The notes under the pieces: generated by a model | Told to the model about the DNA's origin: nothing | Seen by the model: only the letters and a program-made list of their open reading frames with translations | Databases searched by the model: none | Source of the DNA: Candidatus Kuenenia stuttgartensis | GTDB taxonomy: Bacteria > Planctomycetota > Planctomycetia > Pirellulales > UBA1268 | DNA length: 41,584 nucleotides | Assembly (NCBI GenBank): GCA_945877135.1 | Contig: CAMCQY010000017.1 | Coordinates: 1 to 41,584, forward strand | Direction: 5' to 3' | Shown: piece by piece, positions 25,974 to 36,712 of the stretch | How positions within the stretch are numbered: position 1 is the stretch's first letter | Layout: every line of letters begins with the position of its first letter | Program-made: the position numbers and the translations under genes

Positions 25974-26291
25974 TCCGCGGACGGTTCGGGGCTGCCCATG
26001 TCCTGTCGCCGGACGTTCGCTTCGGTATCCCGCCTTCGCTGGTCAGCAACGCCGGCTTTCGGGACATGGGCAAACCGCCTTCCTATCCGAGCCCGCAGCG
26101 GAAGCGAGAGGAATCCGCGGCCCAGCGCGGCAGTCCACCTGCACACCCTTGCTTGCGCTGCGGGCTTGCATGAACCCTGTGGGCAAGGGCGGCGCCCTGA
26201 GCGATCACGCCCCATTGAATTCCTTTGCCAATGGCTGGACAATCCGGGTTTTCCACCGCACTCATCCGTCAACTCCACACCGCAGGCCGTC
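25974..26291. repeat. 318-base gap with one family B and one family A repeat
   Basis: Family B short form spans about 25988-26075: the stem GCCCATGTCC (25994-26003) pairs perfectly with GGACATGGGC (26062-26071), and the loop, read on the minus strand, gives the same unit as the element at 7681-7718. Directly after it, family A appears as an inverted pair at 26089-26114 and 26146-26173 (GCTTGCGCTGCGGGCTTGCA). About 115 bases then remain before fumC for a promoter. No gene is supported here, although the frame of fumC stays open through it. Confidence 0.75.
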
Positions 26292-27710
<1,419 letters not shown>

Positions 27711-27723
27711 CACGGAATTCGCC

Positions 27724-28830
27724 ATGCCCCACGACCCAATCCCTTTTCGCATCTCGCGTCGCACGTTCGCTGGAATGACGGCCCTCGTCGCCGCGACCGC
27801 TGCGACGCCGGCCGTGGCAAAGGTCCGCCGCGTCGGTGGTGAGACGATCCTCGGCGAGGGAGCCCACACGTTCCGGGTCCGCCACAACTTCCCGCGACTG
27901 CCCGACCGGTTCACCTGGCAGACCACCCACAACGTCGCTGTCGACGCGGCGGGCAACCTCTACGTGATCCACGAGGGCAAGAAGGAGCAGAAGGACCATC
28001 CGGCGATCTTCGTCTTCGACGCGGAAGGAAAATTCATCCGCGCGTTCGGCAGCGAGTTCCAAGGGGGCGGCCACGGCATCGAGGTCCGCAAGGAGGGAAA
28101 CGAGGAGTTTCTCTATGTCTGCGGCTACCAGCAGGTGAAGAGCTTCGCGAAGATGACGCCTACCGGCGAGATCGTCTGGTATCGCAAGGCACCAATGGAA
28201 TCGGGCGCCTATGCAGCCGGTGAGGACACCTCAACCGCGCCGAGTTGGAACCGGCAGGGCTTCCTTCCGACGAACTTCGCCTTCCTCGACGACGGCGGCT
28301 TTTTGCTTGCCGACGGTTACGGCACGTTCAGGATCCACCGCTACGACAAGGACGCGAAGTGGGTGAGTTCGTTCGGCGGCGCCGGCGACGGCAAGGGCAC
28401 GTTCAACACGCCCCACGGCATCTGGATCGACCGCCGGCCCGCCGCAGATGGCACGGCCCGTGAGCCCACGATCGTCGTCTGCGACCGGGCCCACCACACG
28501 CTGCAGGTCTTCGGCATCGACGGCACCTACCGCGACACGATCGAGGGCTTCGGACTGCCGGCCAACCTCGACACCTGGAAAAGCCTGATGGTGGTGCCCG
28601 AATTGAAGGCCTGCGTGACGCTGCTCGACGAGAAGAACAACGTCGTGACGAGGCTGGGCCGGGCGGTCGAGCGGCTCGATGAAATCAAAAATCTCCGCGG
28701 CCAGCCCGACAAGTGGCGTGACGGCGAGTTCGTTCATCCGCACGATGCCTGCTTCACGCCCGCGGGCGACATCTTCGTGGCCGAGTGGGTCGCGACAGGT
28801 CGCGTCACGAAGCTCGAACGGGTCAGTTAA
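27724..28830 (+). CDS. Tat-exported NHL-repeat-like beta-propeller protein
   Basis: A 368-residue protein. The N-terminus has SRRTFAGMTALVAATAATPA, a twin-arginine signal, so it should leave the cytoplasm folded. The remainder shows repeated blades of NHL type: NVAVDAAGNLYVIHEG, ILVFDAEGKF-like (AIFVFDAEGKFIRAFGSEF), FLDDGGFLLADGYGTFRIHR, PHGIWIDRRP, and HPHDACFTPAGDIFVAEW. The family includes peptidyl-alpha-hydroxyglycine lyase-like and many uncharacterised propellers; no catalytic residues can be named. It is 13 bases after fumC and ends convergently, 15 bases from the sialate esterase stop. Confidence 0.82.
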   Translation: MPHDPIPFRISRRTFAGMTALVAATAATPAVAKVRRVGGETILGEGAHTFRVRHNFPRLPDRFTWQTTHNVAVDAAGNLYVIHEGKKEQKDHPAIFVFDAEGKFIRAFGSEFQGGGHGIEVRKEGNEEFLYVCGYQQVKSFAKMTPTGEIVWYRKAPMESGAYAAGEDTSTAPSWNRQGFLPTNFAFLDDGGFLLADGYGTFRIHRYDKDAKWVSSFGGAGDGKGTFNTPHGIWIDRRPAADGTAREPTIVVCDRAHHTLQVFGIDGTYRDTIEGFGLPANLDTWKSLMVVPELKACVTLLDEKNNVVTRLGRAVERLDEIKNLRGQPDKWRDGEFVHPHDACFTPAGDIFVAEWVATGRVTKLERVS

Positions 28831-28845
28831 CGGTCCTCCGGCAGA

Positions 28846-30510
28846 TCATTTCGCAGCACCTGGTATCGCCCAGTCATCCGTACGGAAGGGTGAGGCTGGC
28901 AGGCCTTCGCGATTGGCAAGATTGCATCGCGGCGCGTTGGCCCAGCCATAGCGGACGGCTACGGGACGTGGGACCGCGGCGGAACTGACGAGAACACTGT
29001 CGCCATCGATCCGTGCAGTGGCCTCGTGCCACGTCCGATCCTCTCCGGCGATTGTGAAGCCGACCAACCTGTCGGCAGGAAACTGCTCCACGCCCTTGGC
29101 CAGCCATGGGGACTGGCCCATGGTCAGGCCGCCACCGACTTCGTTGAAGCGGAGCCGAACCGTGCCGTCGGTGATCGCGAAATCCCGATAGATTGGTCCC
29201 GAATGGACGACGTCCTCGGCATACGCGATCTTTCGCGCGGCCAGAGCCAGTCGCAGCCCGATGTCGGTCTTGTTGGCGGGATGGACGTCCCGCGGATCGC
29301 CCACGTCGATGGCCACGGCCAGGCCGGTCTTCGGCACCGCCTGCACGGTCATCAGCTGCGCCTCCCGCAGCCACGGCCACTGATGCCGCTCCGTAGGATC
29401 CTTGGAGTGGTCCCAGCCGGGGAGTTGGACGACGAGAAACGGCATCTCGCCCTGCACCCATCGCGACCGCCAATCAGCGATCAGCCGGGGCAGGAGCGTG
29501 CGGTATTCGAGCCCTGCGCTGCCGTTGGCCTCGCCCTGATACCAGATCACGCCTCGCATTGCGCAGGGCGCGAGTGGCGCGATCATTGCATGGTAGATGA
29601 CTCCCGGAGTTGACGGCCGCGAGTTTGGATCGGGCATTCCCATCGGATCAGGATTCTTCGGCATCGGCCGCGAAGGTTCAGGCTTCGGGCCCGTCGATCC
29701 CGCGGCTTTGAAAGCCTTCATCGCGGCGTTGTAGGCGGGTGCCACCTCGGCCTGCCAGGCGGCAACGTCCTGGCGATATCGCTCCGCGAGTTCCGGATGC
29801 TCCAGCACATCTCGGTGCTTCACAACGGCCTGATCCCACTGCGTGACATACTTCGCAAGGGCAGGCTCCTGCCGCAGGCTGTCGATGCCGAGCCAGCTGT
29901 GAGCAGCCGTCCCACCCCACGAGGAGTGCAGGATGCCGACCGGGCACTTCAGTCGCGACCGTAGTTCCTTGGCGAAGAAGAAGGCCACGGCGGAAAAGCT
30001 GCGGGCCGTCTCCGGAGTCGTTGTCTGCCACACGCCCTTCACATCGGCGATTGATTCGGCTGCCGTCGCTTTCACGACCGTAAAAAATCGCAGCAGTGGG
30101 TCGCTGGCCTCGGGCAGAACCGTCGCGGCATTGTCCACCGAAGAGAGCGGGCTACCCATGTTCGATTGCCCCGACGCCAGCCAGACCTCGCCGACGAGCA
30201 CGTCGCGGATCGTCAGCGTGCCGCTCCCCGTCACGACGAGGTCGCGAGGCTCTTCGCTCGCCGAGAGCGCCGCGAACCTGACCTGCCAGCGGCCCGTTGT
30301 GTCGGCGGTCGCCGTCTGCCGCTGACCGGCAAACTCTACGGTGATCGCCTCGCCCGCATCGGCCCACCCCCACACCGGCACGGGCATGTCGCGCTGCAGC
30401 ACGGCATGATCGGCGAAGACCGCCGCGAGGCGGGGCGCGGCCGCCGCTGGCCGGGCATACGCACCGACCCCGAGCAGCACGAGCAGGGCTGCCAATCGAG
30501 GTAACGGCAT
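28846..30510 (-). CDS. Sialate O-acetylesterase-like (SASA/SGNH) exported enzyme
   Basis: A 554-residue secreted esterase. The signal is MPLPRLAALLVLLGVGAYA with a cut near ARPAAAA. ADHAVLQRDMPVPVWGWADAGE is the standard N-terminal beta-domain. WLASGQSNM carries the catalytic Ser116, and GVIWYQGEANG is the next SGNH block. An insert of about 70 residues (Pro/Met-rich, PSRPMPKNPDPMGMPDPNSR) sits before the last SGNH block. It removes acetyl groups from sugars. It starts 19 bases after the heparinase-like stop and is the last gene of the sigma operon. An ATG at 30540 is an alternative start. Confidence 0.88.
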   Translation of the reverse strand: MPLPRLAALLVLLGVGAYARPAAAAPRLAAVFADHAVLQRDMPVPVWGWADAGEAITVEFAGQRQTATADTTGRWQVRFAALSASEEPRDLVVTGSGTLTIRDVLVGEVWLASGQSNMGSPLSSVDNAATVLPEASDPLLRFFTVVKATAAESIADVKGVWQTTTPETARSFSAVAFFFAKELRSRLKCPVGILHSSWGGTAAHSWLGIDSLRQEPALAKYVTQWDQAVVKHRDVLEHPELAERYRQDVAAWQAEVAPAYNAAMKAFKAAGSTGPKPEPSRPMPKNPDPMGMPDPNSRPSTPGVIYHAMIAPLAPCAMRGVIWYQGEANGSAGLEYRTLLPRLIADWRSRWVQGEMPFLVVQLPGWDHSKDPTERHQWPWLREAQLMTVQAVPKTGLAVAIDVGDPRDVHPANKTDIGLRLALAARKIAYAEDVVHSGPIYRDFAITDGTVRLRFNEVGGGLTMGQSPWLAKGVEQFPADRLVGFTIAGEDRTWHEATARIDGDSVLVSSAAVPRPVAVRYGWANAPRCNLANREGLPASPFRTDDWAIPGAAK

Positions 30511-30529
30511 GCGGATGGCGGCGTGTCGG

Positions 30530-33010
30530 TCATTGAGCATGCCAATCGAGCAGGGCGGTCTCATCACGGGTGATCCTCGGCAGGGTGCGGCCATCCTCTC
30601 CCTTCGCGAAGGCGATCAGATCGTGCTGGTCGGGCCAGACGATCGAGAGGACGGTATGGTCGTCGTTCCACGTCGTCTTGGGCAGGGCATCGCCCTCGCG
30701 GAAGGGAAACAGGAGAGCCTTGAAGTTCGGCGAATCGCTGCGTGCGCGGACGACGAGTTTCGGAAACGTGAACGGCTTCCCCTGGGGACCGTCGGGCAGG
30801 GTGACGGGCTCGACCGAGGGAGGTGCTGCGGCATCGAGGCCTCGGCCCTCCAGAAAGCGGATCAACAGGTGTCGTTCCGCCCCTGCTTGCGGCGACGTCG
30901 TTTCATCGAGCACAAGCTGGGCCATCGGCCAGTCCGCCCCGCCCACGACCTTCGTCGCACCGAGTGTCACGTCGTCGGCAACCGTGAGATTCCATGAATA
31001 CTCGTGCAACCGGCCGTCGAGTTCGATGTCGTCGAGCACGAGCACGTAAGGATGCGGCCCGCGGACCATGCCGCAGGTGCGGAAGGCCCTGCGGATCCCG
31101 GGCTCGCGTTTGGTCCATCCGGAGAACGGGCTCGGGTTCCGACCCAATGGCTCCGGTTTCCGCGACGTGAGCCAGTCGGGCAGTTGCTCGGTGGGCATGT
31201 CCATCCAGGGCACGGGCGACGGCTGGAGCCGAAAATGGTTCCGGCTGGAGGGCATGCTCACCGTCTTGCTGCGATCCTTAGCGGGCTCGACGTAGTTGCT
31301 CGAGTAGTCCCACGTCACCCGCAGGTCGGTGGCGATGAACGTGGCCTGCGGCCTGTCCTCGCAGGCGACGCACCTGGCCGGAGCGGTCGATGCACCCTTC
31401 CCGTCGATCATCACGACCGAGCGGTTGCCGGCCTTGTAATGCTCCTTCGCCTGCCGCAGTGTGCGGTACAGTCCCCAGTAACGACCGTGCGCATAGAGAT
31501 TGAAGTGGGAGCGATCCGCATACAGGTGGCCGCCGGGGAGGGCCCTGTTCTGGTAGGTAACATACACCGCGTCGGGCGTCCACGCAGACCGCGTGATCAG
31601 GTTGCAGGTGTCGGGTGAGAATTGCGTCAGCGGACGGCCGCGGGCCACCTCCGCGAGCGACTCGTCCCAACTGCTACTCGTATCCACGTCGTTGGCGTAG
31701 ATCGCGCAGACGAGCGGATCGGTCACGGAGAACGGATGCCGCGTGTTGATGCGGTCCTTCTCCGTCAACGCCTCGTAGCCCTCGAGCACCTGGTTGCGGT
31801 AGACGAACCGTCCTGCCGCATCGTCAGGAAAGACGAGGTTATAGAGCACGACATCGGCGTTGCGGGCGATACGGCTACCCGTGCCGTTGCTCGAATCGTA
31901 GAATGTGAATCGGCCACCCCAGGGATCCACCGCCGCGATATAGAAGGTGCGGAACGTGTTGCGGAGACCGCGGCTGGCGATCACATCACGGCCTCGCTTG
32001 GCCACGATCGCCAGGTGTTCGAGAAACATGAAGTTCTTTCCCCAGCCCTCGTACGCCTCGCCGTCGGGAAAGATCGTCGCCGCGTTGGCCGTCACAGCCT
32101 CCACGCAGCGGTCGTAGGCGGCCGGGTCGTATCCCTCTTCTCCCTCGAGACTGCAGCACAGGAAGAGCATCCGAGCCGACCAGGGGATCCAGTTGCTGGT
32201 GTTCGTGGTGAGGCTGCGGAGCGTCTCGCAGCCGATGAACGTCATGCCCGCCGAGCCCTTCGCCACGGCCCGTCGCACGTCGGCCCGCTGCTGGTCGGTC
32301 ATGAAGCCGTGCGTGAAGTCGTACATCAGGCCGAGGGTGCCCTCAAACGTCGGCCCCTGGGCGACCACGCGGAAGTCGTTGGCATCGCGTGGATTCTTCG
32401 ACCGCGCCTTGTCGATCTCGACGCCGAGATTCCGCTCCGTGATCCGCGCCAGCGTCGTCACGGCCGCGGCGGCTTTCTTTCCTCCGACGGCGTCGTCGTC
32501 CACGAGGCAGCGAAAGCATTCGTAGAGCACCACGTAGGCGACGTCCCGCCGGCCTGCGTCCACGCCTGCGGGCGTTTCATCGCGGCCCGCCGCGAGGTCG
32601 TCGTACTGGGCCGCAAGCCCCGACTTCGGGTCGCGCAACTGCTTCTCGACATGCTTGCGGATGTTGCCCATGACGAGCCGGCCGCAGGCGGTCGATTCCA
32701 GCCGTCGGCGGATTTCGGGGAGATCCTCCGGGTTGAAGAGCACGCGAGGATGCACCCCATGCGGAGGCGGGGGAGAGAGCAGGCTGCGATCCATGCCTGA
32801 TCGGTCGAGGTCGATCCGGAGCGGGGCCGAGAAATATTTCGCGATCTCAGCGTCGCTGAAGCCGAAATTACCGTTCCTGCGAACCATCTCCATGTCCAGC
32901 GGCAGGACGATGGCATCTTTTTCATCCGCTGGCTCGGCAGCCACCAACGGTGCGACCGTCAGCACCAGCGCCGCGAAAGCCTGCCAAATCGGAGTGTGGC
33001 AGGCAGACAT
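30530..33010 (-). CDS. Heparinase II/III-like polysaccharide lyase family protein
   Basis: An 826-residue exported protein. The signal is WQAFAALVLTVAPLVAAEP. VHPRVLFNPEDLPEIRRRL is a typical opening for alginate lyase/heparinase-type alpha-toroid proteins. The middle is a helical barrel (YEGWGKNFMFLEHLAIVAKR), and the C-terminal third is beta-rich with GPHPYVLVLDDIELDGRLHE, like the heparinase II/III C-terminal domain. Members cleave uronic-acid glycans by beta-elimination. The substrate cannot be given. Two upstream ATGs (33043, 33100) give poorer signals. It is in the middle of the sigma operon. Confidence 0.75.
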   Translation of the reverse strand: MSACHTPIWQAFAALVLTVAPLVAAEPADEKDAIVLPLDMEMVRRNGNFGFSDAEIAKYFSAPLRIDLDRSGMDRSLLSPPPPHGVHPRVLFNPEDLPEIRRRLESTACGRLVMGNIRKHVEKQLRDPKSGLAAQYDDLAAGRDETPAGVDAGRRDVAYVVLYECFRCLVDDDAVGGKKAAAAVTTLARITERNLGVEIDKARSKNPRDANDFRVVAQGPTFEGTLGLMYDFTHGFMTDQQRADVRRAVAKGSAGMTFIGCETLRSLTTNTSNWIPWSARMLFLCCSLEGEEGYDPAAYDRCVEAVTANAATIFPDGEAYEGWGKNFMFLEHLAIVAKRGRDVIASRGLRNTFRTFYIAAVDPWGGRFTFYDSSNGTGSRIARNADVVLYNLVFPDDAAGRFVYRNQVLEGYEALTEKDRINTRHPFSVTDPLVCAIYANDVDTSSSWDESLAEVARGRPLTQFSPDTCNLITRSAWTPDAVYVTYQNRALPGGHLYADRSHFNLYAHGRYWGLYRTLRQAKEHYKAGNRSVVMIDGKGASTAPARCVACEDRPQATFIATDLRVTWDYSSNYVEPAKDRSKTVSMPSSRNHFRLQPSPVPWMDMPTEQLPDWLTSRKPEPLGRNPSPFSGWTKREPGIRRAFRTCGMVRGPHPYVLVLDDIELDGRLHEYSWNLTVADDVTLGATKVVGGADWPMAQLVLDETTSPQAGAERHLLIRFLEGRGLDAAAPPSVEPVTLPDGPQGKPFTFPKLVVRARSDSPNFKALLFPFREGDALPKTTWNDDHTVLSIVWPDQHDLIAFAKGEDGRTLPRITRDETALLDWHAQ

Positions 33011-33053
33011 CACCGACTCGAACACGAACACTCGCGACCTGACCATCGATCGG

Positions 33054-33524
33054 CTACAGCTTCTTGGAGGTGAGTTCGAAACGGAAATCGGGGCCGTCAT
33101 TCCGGCCCGGCTTGACGGTCACCTTGAGGCCCGATGTCTCAAGATCCCCGTAGCGTTTCGGAATCTCGTAGATGAGTGGGACGCCATCCATGTCGTCGGC
33201 GCGTGTTTTCCCGGTCCCCTTCAGGTCGTAGTCAGCCTTCTTGAAAAGGACGGTGTAGTCGCCAGCGACGGCACCGCCGTTCGGCGGCCCGCCGCGGGTT
33301 GACGTGAGCCTGAAGCGGCCCTCGGCGCCCGAGCGGCCGATGGCCGTGAGGCCGTCGGCCGAGAGCGGCGCGAATTCCACCGTGGCGGCGACCACGGGCG
33401 TGCCATCGAGGAGCACGACACCCTCCACTGGATGGACCTTCAGCCCTGTCTTCTGACAGCCAGACAGGCCGATGGCGACCAGCCCGCCCACAGCCAACAG
33501 GGCCCATGCGCTCGTCCGTTCCAT
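33054..33524 (-). CDS. Small lipoprotein with carboxypeptidase-regulatory-like fold
   Basis: A 156-residue lipoprotein. The signal ends in GLSGCQKTG, a lipobox LSGC. The mature part follows the planctomycete beta-sandwich pattern: HPVEGVVLLDGTPVVAATVE, then GRSGAEGRFRLTS, GGAVAGDYTVLF, and YGDLETSGLKVTVKPG. Such proteins are very common in Planctomycetota directly after DUF1559 genes, as here (43-base gap). The function is unknown; a surface or matrix role with the DUF1559 pilin-like protein is an inference from position. Confidence 0.85.
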   Translation of the reverse strand: MERTSAWALLAVGGLVAIGLSGCQKTGLKVHPVEGVVLLDGTPVVAATVEFAPLSADGLTAIGRSGAEGRFRLTSTRGGPPNGGAVAGDYTVLFKKADYDLKGTGKTRADDMDGVPLIYEIPKRYGDLETSGLKVTVKPGRNDGPDFRFELTSKKL

Positions 33525-33567
33525 GAATGGTCGCGTTCGCGCCTCCGTGAAGAATTTGTTCACCTGA

Positions 33568-34704
33568 TCAGTCAAGGGACTTGATTCCGATTGTCTCGCC
33601 ACAGTCCCTGGTGCCAATCGCGCCCCACACGCCGTAGACGCTAGGGTTCCTTCCCGACTTGTGAGGACGCGAGGCACTGAGGTTGCCGGTATCGACGTTA
33701 TCGGTGATGAACCGCACCGAGCCGTCGCACATCGCCACCGTGGCCCCCAACTCGTGGAAGCTGCTGGCCGAAACGACGGTGGGGCTGTCGAGGTTCGATG
33801 ATCCTTGGGTGGCCGTGCACGACACGCTGTTGGGCGGCATCACCGCGAAGAAGCAGGTGTGTCCGGGATTTGAATCGACCCACCTCTGCCCCTTGTTGCC
33901 GCCGTTGACGGTGTTCACCTCCCCGCTCGTGATCGTGAAGCCATCCGACTGCGACAAACAATCGGATGGAGGGTATGGCGCCGTTCCGAAAGTGACTCTG
34001 GCCGCGAGCCCCGACTTCACGTTCCGCGAACCAGAAACGCCGATTCCAGCCTCCGACAACATGAGCGTCTGGCTCAGCCCGTCAGCGATGGTGCTAGCCT
34101 TTGGTATCGGATTCGCGTTGCCGTCGTTGTTCACATCGTTCGACCAACGCCACATACTAAACACCCCTCTTCGGCTACCGTCGTTTTTGGGCAAGAGCAG
34201 ATCACCGCGATTGCCTCGGTAGTTCGTCCTTCCCAGCGTGCTGTTCGCGACGACATTGGTGCTGCCGCCAGCATCGGACGGACAGAGCAGGACGTTCGGC
34301 TGGCGTGTGGCCGGGTTCGAGGCTGACGCGGTGAGGGGATTATTGGTCGCACTTGCCTTGAGGTAGGTGACGAAGGCATCGTAATTCTGCTGCTCCTCGC
34401 AGTACGGAAGCACCGCCGCAACCCAGCTGATGTACCACCAGTTGTTGTTTGCCGTTAGGTCCCACCAACTCCTGTTGCCAGACTGTGGCGGAAAATACTT
34501 CTTGGCGGCTTCGTGGCCGAGCACGGCCAGCGACAGTTGCTTGATGTTGTTCGAGCAACTACTCCGGCGGGCCGCTTCCCGAGCAGCCTGGACAGCGGGC
34601 AGGAGTAGCCCCACGAGCGTGCCGATGATGGCAATCACGACGAGCAACTCGACGAGCGTGAAGGCTCGGCGATAAGACCGACTACTCAGGATGAAGCGAC
34701 GCAT
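33568..34704 (-). CDS. DUF1559 protein with type II pseudopilin N-terminus
   Basis: A 378-residue protein. The N-terminus is [20 protein letters not shown], a class III signal cut before Phe; the -1 residue is Ala instead of Gly. [20 protein letters not shown] leads into the DUF1559 (SBP_bac_10) domain with the late motif [18 protein letters not shown], the usual H-x-x-G ... CDGS. DUF1559 genes occur in large numbers in Planctomycetota genomes. GGAG lies seven bases before the ATG. It sits between the sigma pair and the lyase genes. Assembly into a pseudopilus or substrate-binding role is suggested in the family but not settled. Confidence 0.95.
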   Translation of the reverse strand: MRRFILSSRSYRRAFTLVELLVVIAIIGTLVGLLLPAVQAAREAARRSSCSNNIKQLSLAVLGHEAAKKYFPPQSGNRSWWDLTANNNWWYISWVAAVLPYCEEQQNYDAFVTYLKASATNNPLTASASNPATRQPNVLLCPSDAGGSTNVVANSTLGRTNYRGNRGDLLLPKNDGSRRGVFSMWRWSNDVNNDGNANPIPKASTIADGLSQTLMLSEAGIGVSGSRNVKSGLAARVTFGTAPYPPSDCLSQSDGFTITSGEVNTVNGGNKGQRWVDSNPGHTCFFAVMPPNSVSCTATQGSSNLDSPTVVSASSFHELGATVAMCDGSVRFITDNVDTGNLSASRPHKSGRNPSVYGVWGAIGTRDCGETIGIKSLD

Positions 34705-34758
34705 ACTATTCTCCGCTCAGATGTGAAGAGATGAAACTATGAACAATCCGTCCCAACG

Positions 34759-36027
34759 CTATTGAGGGCCACGAGTCTTTTCGACACGGACCGCGCGGGC
34801 CAGCCGCGAGACATCGGCCGGTTCAACCGTCAACGAAATATCGTCCACGTACTGTCCGGGCAAACGGTCTGCGGCAGTGGCGGCCGCAGCGCTGCGGTCG
34901 AGCGCATAGCAGTGCACGAGCAGATACCGTGGCGAACCCGGCGGCAGCGAAAGCACGACTGTGAGCGGCTGCCATGATGCCGGATCCGCGTCGAGCCGAT
35001 CCTTGGACTCGGCAGCAGCCATCGACGAAGGCCTTTCCACGGCCGCGTCGGGGTCACCGAGCACTTCTTTGTTGAGCCAGAGCGTGTCCTTCACGTCACC
35101 GGGCCCGAGGTGCGTCGCAATCGCTCTCAGCCCACACAGCGGCACGCACCCCTCTGCCGGCTCGACACTGTTGAACCAGGCTGACAGTTCAACGCGGATG
35201 TCCTTGCTCCCCGCGATGGCCCGCAGCTCATCCAGATCGACAAACCGCCAGATTTCCGAAGCGACCCCGGCATAGTCGCGCCCCCGGGGATGGCCGCTGA
35301 CAAATCGGAGCATCGACTGCCCCGACCTCGGCAGCATGCGATTGGCATCCCATTCGCCGCGGCCGACCACGCGAGTCTCGTCTCCTCCCCAGCTGTCGAG
35401 TGTGGTCGGCAGGTAATCCTGCGTTGGCGCCGGCGGTGATTCGAAGCCCTCGGCGAGCACGGTAATTGCCCCGCTCTCTTCGGCCGCGACTCGGCCGGCA
35501 TAGGCTGTCGCCAATGACGTCACCAGCGAACCGAGCCCGACGCCCCCGACCAGAAGCAGGCAGCATGCGGCCAGCACCCCGGGCCGCCACCAGCCGAACC
35601 TGAACTGAGACGGCTGCCGCTCTCTCGTCCGCTCACCTCGGATTGAATCAGCGATCTCAGAGCCGCTCACGGCCACCGTGTCTGCCGCTTCAGCCATCGA
35701 CTCCACGGCCCCACCAAACGTGATGCGGGCGGCTTCGTGTAGCAGTCCGTGAAGTCCGGCCCGTTGCCAGAAGGTGCGGCGAGCGAGCGACGACTCCAGC
35801 AGCGCCGACTCCATTTCGGCGACTTCTTCAGCCGAGATCGCGTCATCGAGCCAGCGCTCGACGAGCGTAGCCACCCGCAACTGATGCGCGGACCCGCGAT
35901 CCGAATGCTCCTGATCCCGTGTCGGATCATTCAGAGCCGATTCGCCACCGATGTCTTTTCTGCCTGTTTCCACACACCACCTTGTTGAATGCCACCGGCG
36001 ATACAGCCGCGAGATCGCCCAACTCAC
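34759..36027 (-). CDS. Membrane-anchored lectin-like regulator, probable anti-sigma partner
   Basis: A 422-residue protein. The cytoplasmic N-terminus (LVERWLDDAISAEEVAEMESALLESS and TFWQRAGLHGLLHEAA) matches the helical anti-sigma-like segment found next to ECF sigma genes in Planctomycetota. A single membrane helix lies at about residues 152-172 (VLAACCLLLVGGVGLGSLV). The periplasmic part is a beta-sandwich-like domain starting GFESPPAPTQDYLP, ending VDDISLTVEP, as in LamG or carbohydrate-binding folds. The start is a GTG that overlaps the sigma stop (GTGA). The zinc motif HxxxCxxC of ZAS anti-sigmas is absent. Sugar sensing is an inference from the domain order. Confidence 0.75.
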   Translation of the reverse strand: MSWAISRLYRRWHSTRWCVETGRKDIGGESALNDPTRDQEHSDRGSAHQLRVATLVERWLDDAISAEEVAEMESALLESSLARRTFWQRAGLHGLLHEAARITFGGAVESMAEAADTVAVSGSEIADSIRGERTRERQPSQFRFGWWRPGVLAACCLLLVGGVGLGSLVTSLATAYAGRVAAEESGAITVLAEGFESPPAPTQDYLPTTLDSWGGDETRVVGRGEWDANRMLPRSGQSMLRFVSGHPRGRDYAGVASEIWRFVDLDELRAIAGSKDIRVELSAWFNSVEPAEGCVPLCGLRAIATHLGPGDVKDTLWLNKEVLGDPDAAVERPSSMAAAESKDRLDADPASWQPLTVVLSLPPGSPRYLLVHCYALDRSAAAATAADRLPGQYVDDISLTVEPADVSRLARAVRVEKTRGPQ

Positions 36028-36536
36028 GCCTCAGACGCCAGTTTTCTTCCCACGCAATCCCGCAACGCTTCGCGAATCTTCACGAGAGCTGCGTTGACGC
36101 CCGCCACCGACCTGCCCAGGATCTCCGCGATCTCGCCCGGCCCGTGTTCGGAAAAATAACGCAGCCGTACCAGGTCCCTTGATTTCGGCGGCAGCTCGTC
36201 GATGCAGTCGAGCAACGGCACGAGCCGTTCCTCGGCAAGGTCCTCGTGCAGCATGGCAGCTGCCAAGGATTCGATCACTTCTGGCGAGAGCCGTCGGTCG
36301 CTTCGCCGCCGCTCCAGCACCTTGAGCCTCGCGATCGCACAGACCCAGGCGAGAAAGTTCGTGTCGAGGTCGAAATCGCCCGCTTTCGCTGTCACGGTCA
36401 GAAACGTCTCCTGGACCACGTCCTCCGCCGCGGCAAAATCGGCCGTCAGCGCGAGCGCGACCGCCCGCACCTTCGACTGGTGCCGCACGAACAGTTGCTG
36501 GACGGCGGTGATGTGACTTTCGGTGCCGCGACGCAC
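36024..36536 (-). CDS. ECF-type RNA polymerase sigma factor
   Basis: A 170-residue sigma-70 family protein. Region 2 is AAEDVVQETFLTVTA with FLAWVCAIARLKVLERRR; region 4 is LPPKSRDLVRLRYFSEHGPG with EIAEILGRSVAGVNAALVKI. The length is typical for planctomycete ECF sigmas. The GTG at 36536 with GGGGGGG four bases upstream is the most likely start; the frame stays open for another 159 codons but the extension is Pro/Arg-rich and crosses the divergent gene. It overlaps the anti-sigma candidate by four bases and starts the six-gene minus-strand operon. Confidence 0.9.
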   Translation of the reverse strand: MRRGTESHITAVQQLFVRHQSKVRAVALALTADFAAAEDVVQETFLTVTAKAGDFDLDTNFLAWVCAIARLKVLERRRSDRRLSPEVIESLAAAMLHEDLAEERLVPLLDCIDELPPKSRDLVRLRYFSEHGPGEIAEILGRSVAGVNAALVKIREALRDCVGRKLASEA

Positions 36537-36712
36537 GACCCCCCCGGCAAGTACAGGCAGATGAGAACCCTTCGTGAATGTATGACCCAGCACACCCAAA
36601 ACAAACCCTGACACCCCCCACTCCGCCGCCGAGCGGCCGCGATGCACCAAACACCCCGGAGATTTCGATGTTCTCATGGGTCTGTTTTGGTAGGCCGAGG
36701 ACATCCTTCTGC
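36537..36712. promoter_or_regulatory. Divergent promoter region with a 13-base inverted repeat
   Basis: The region separates the sigma operon (minus) and the beta-helix gene (plus), so it must hold two promoters. CCAAAACAAACCC at 36596-36608 pairs with GGGTCTGTTTTGG at 36678-36690, one mismatch in 13, with 69 bases between. This could be a pair of binding sites for one regulator or two copies of a sigma promoter element in opposite directions. No standard -10/-35 pair was assigned. Confidence 0.45.
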
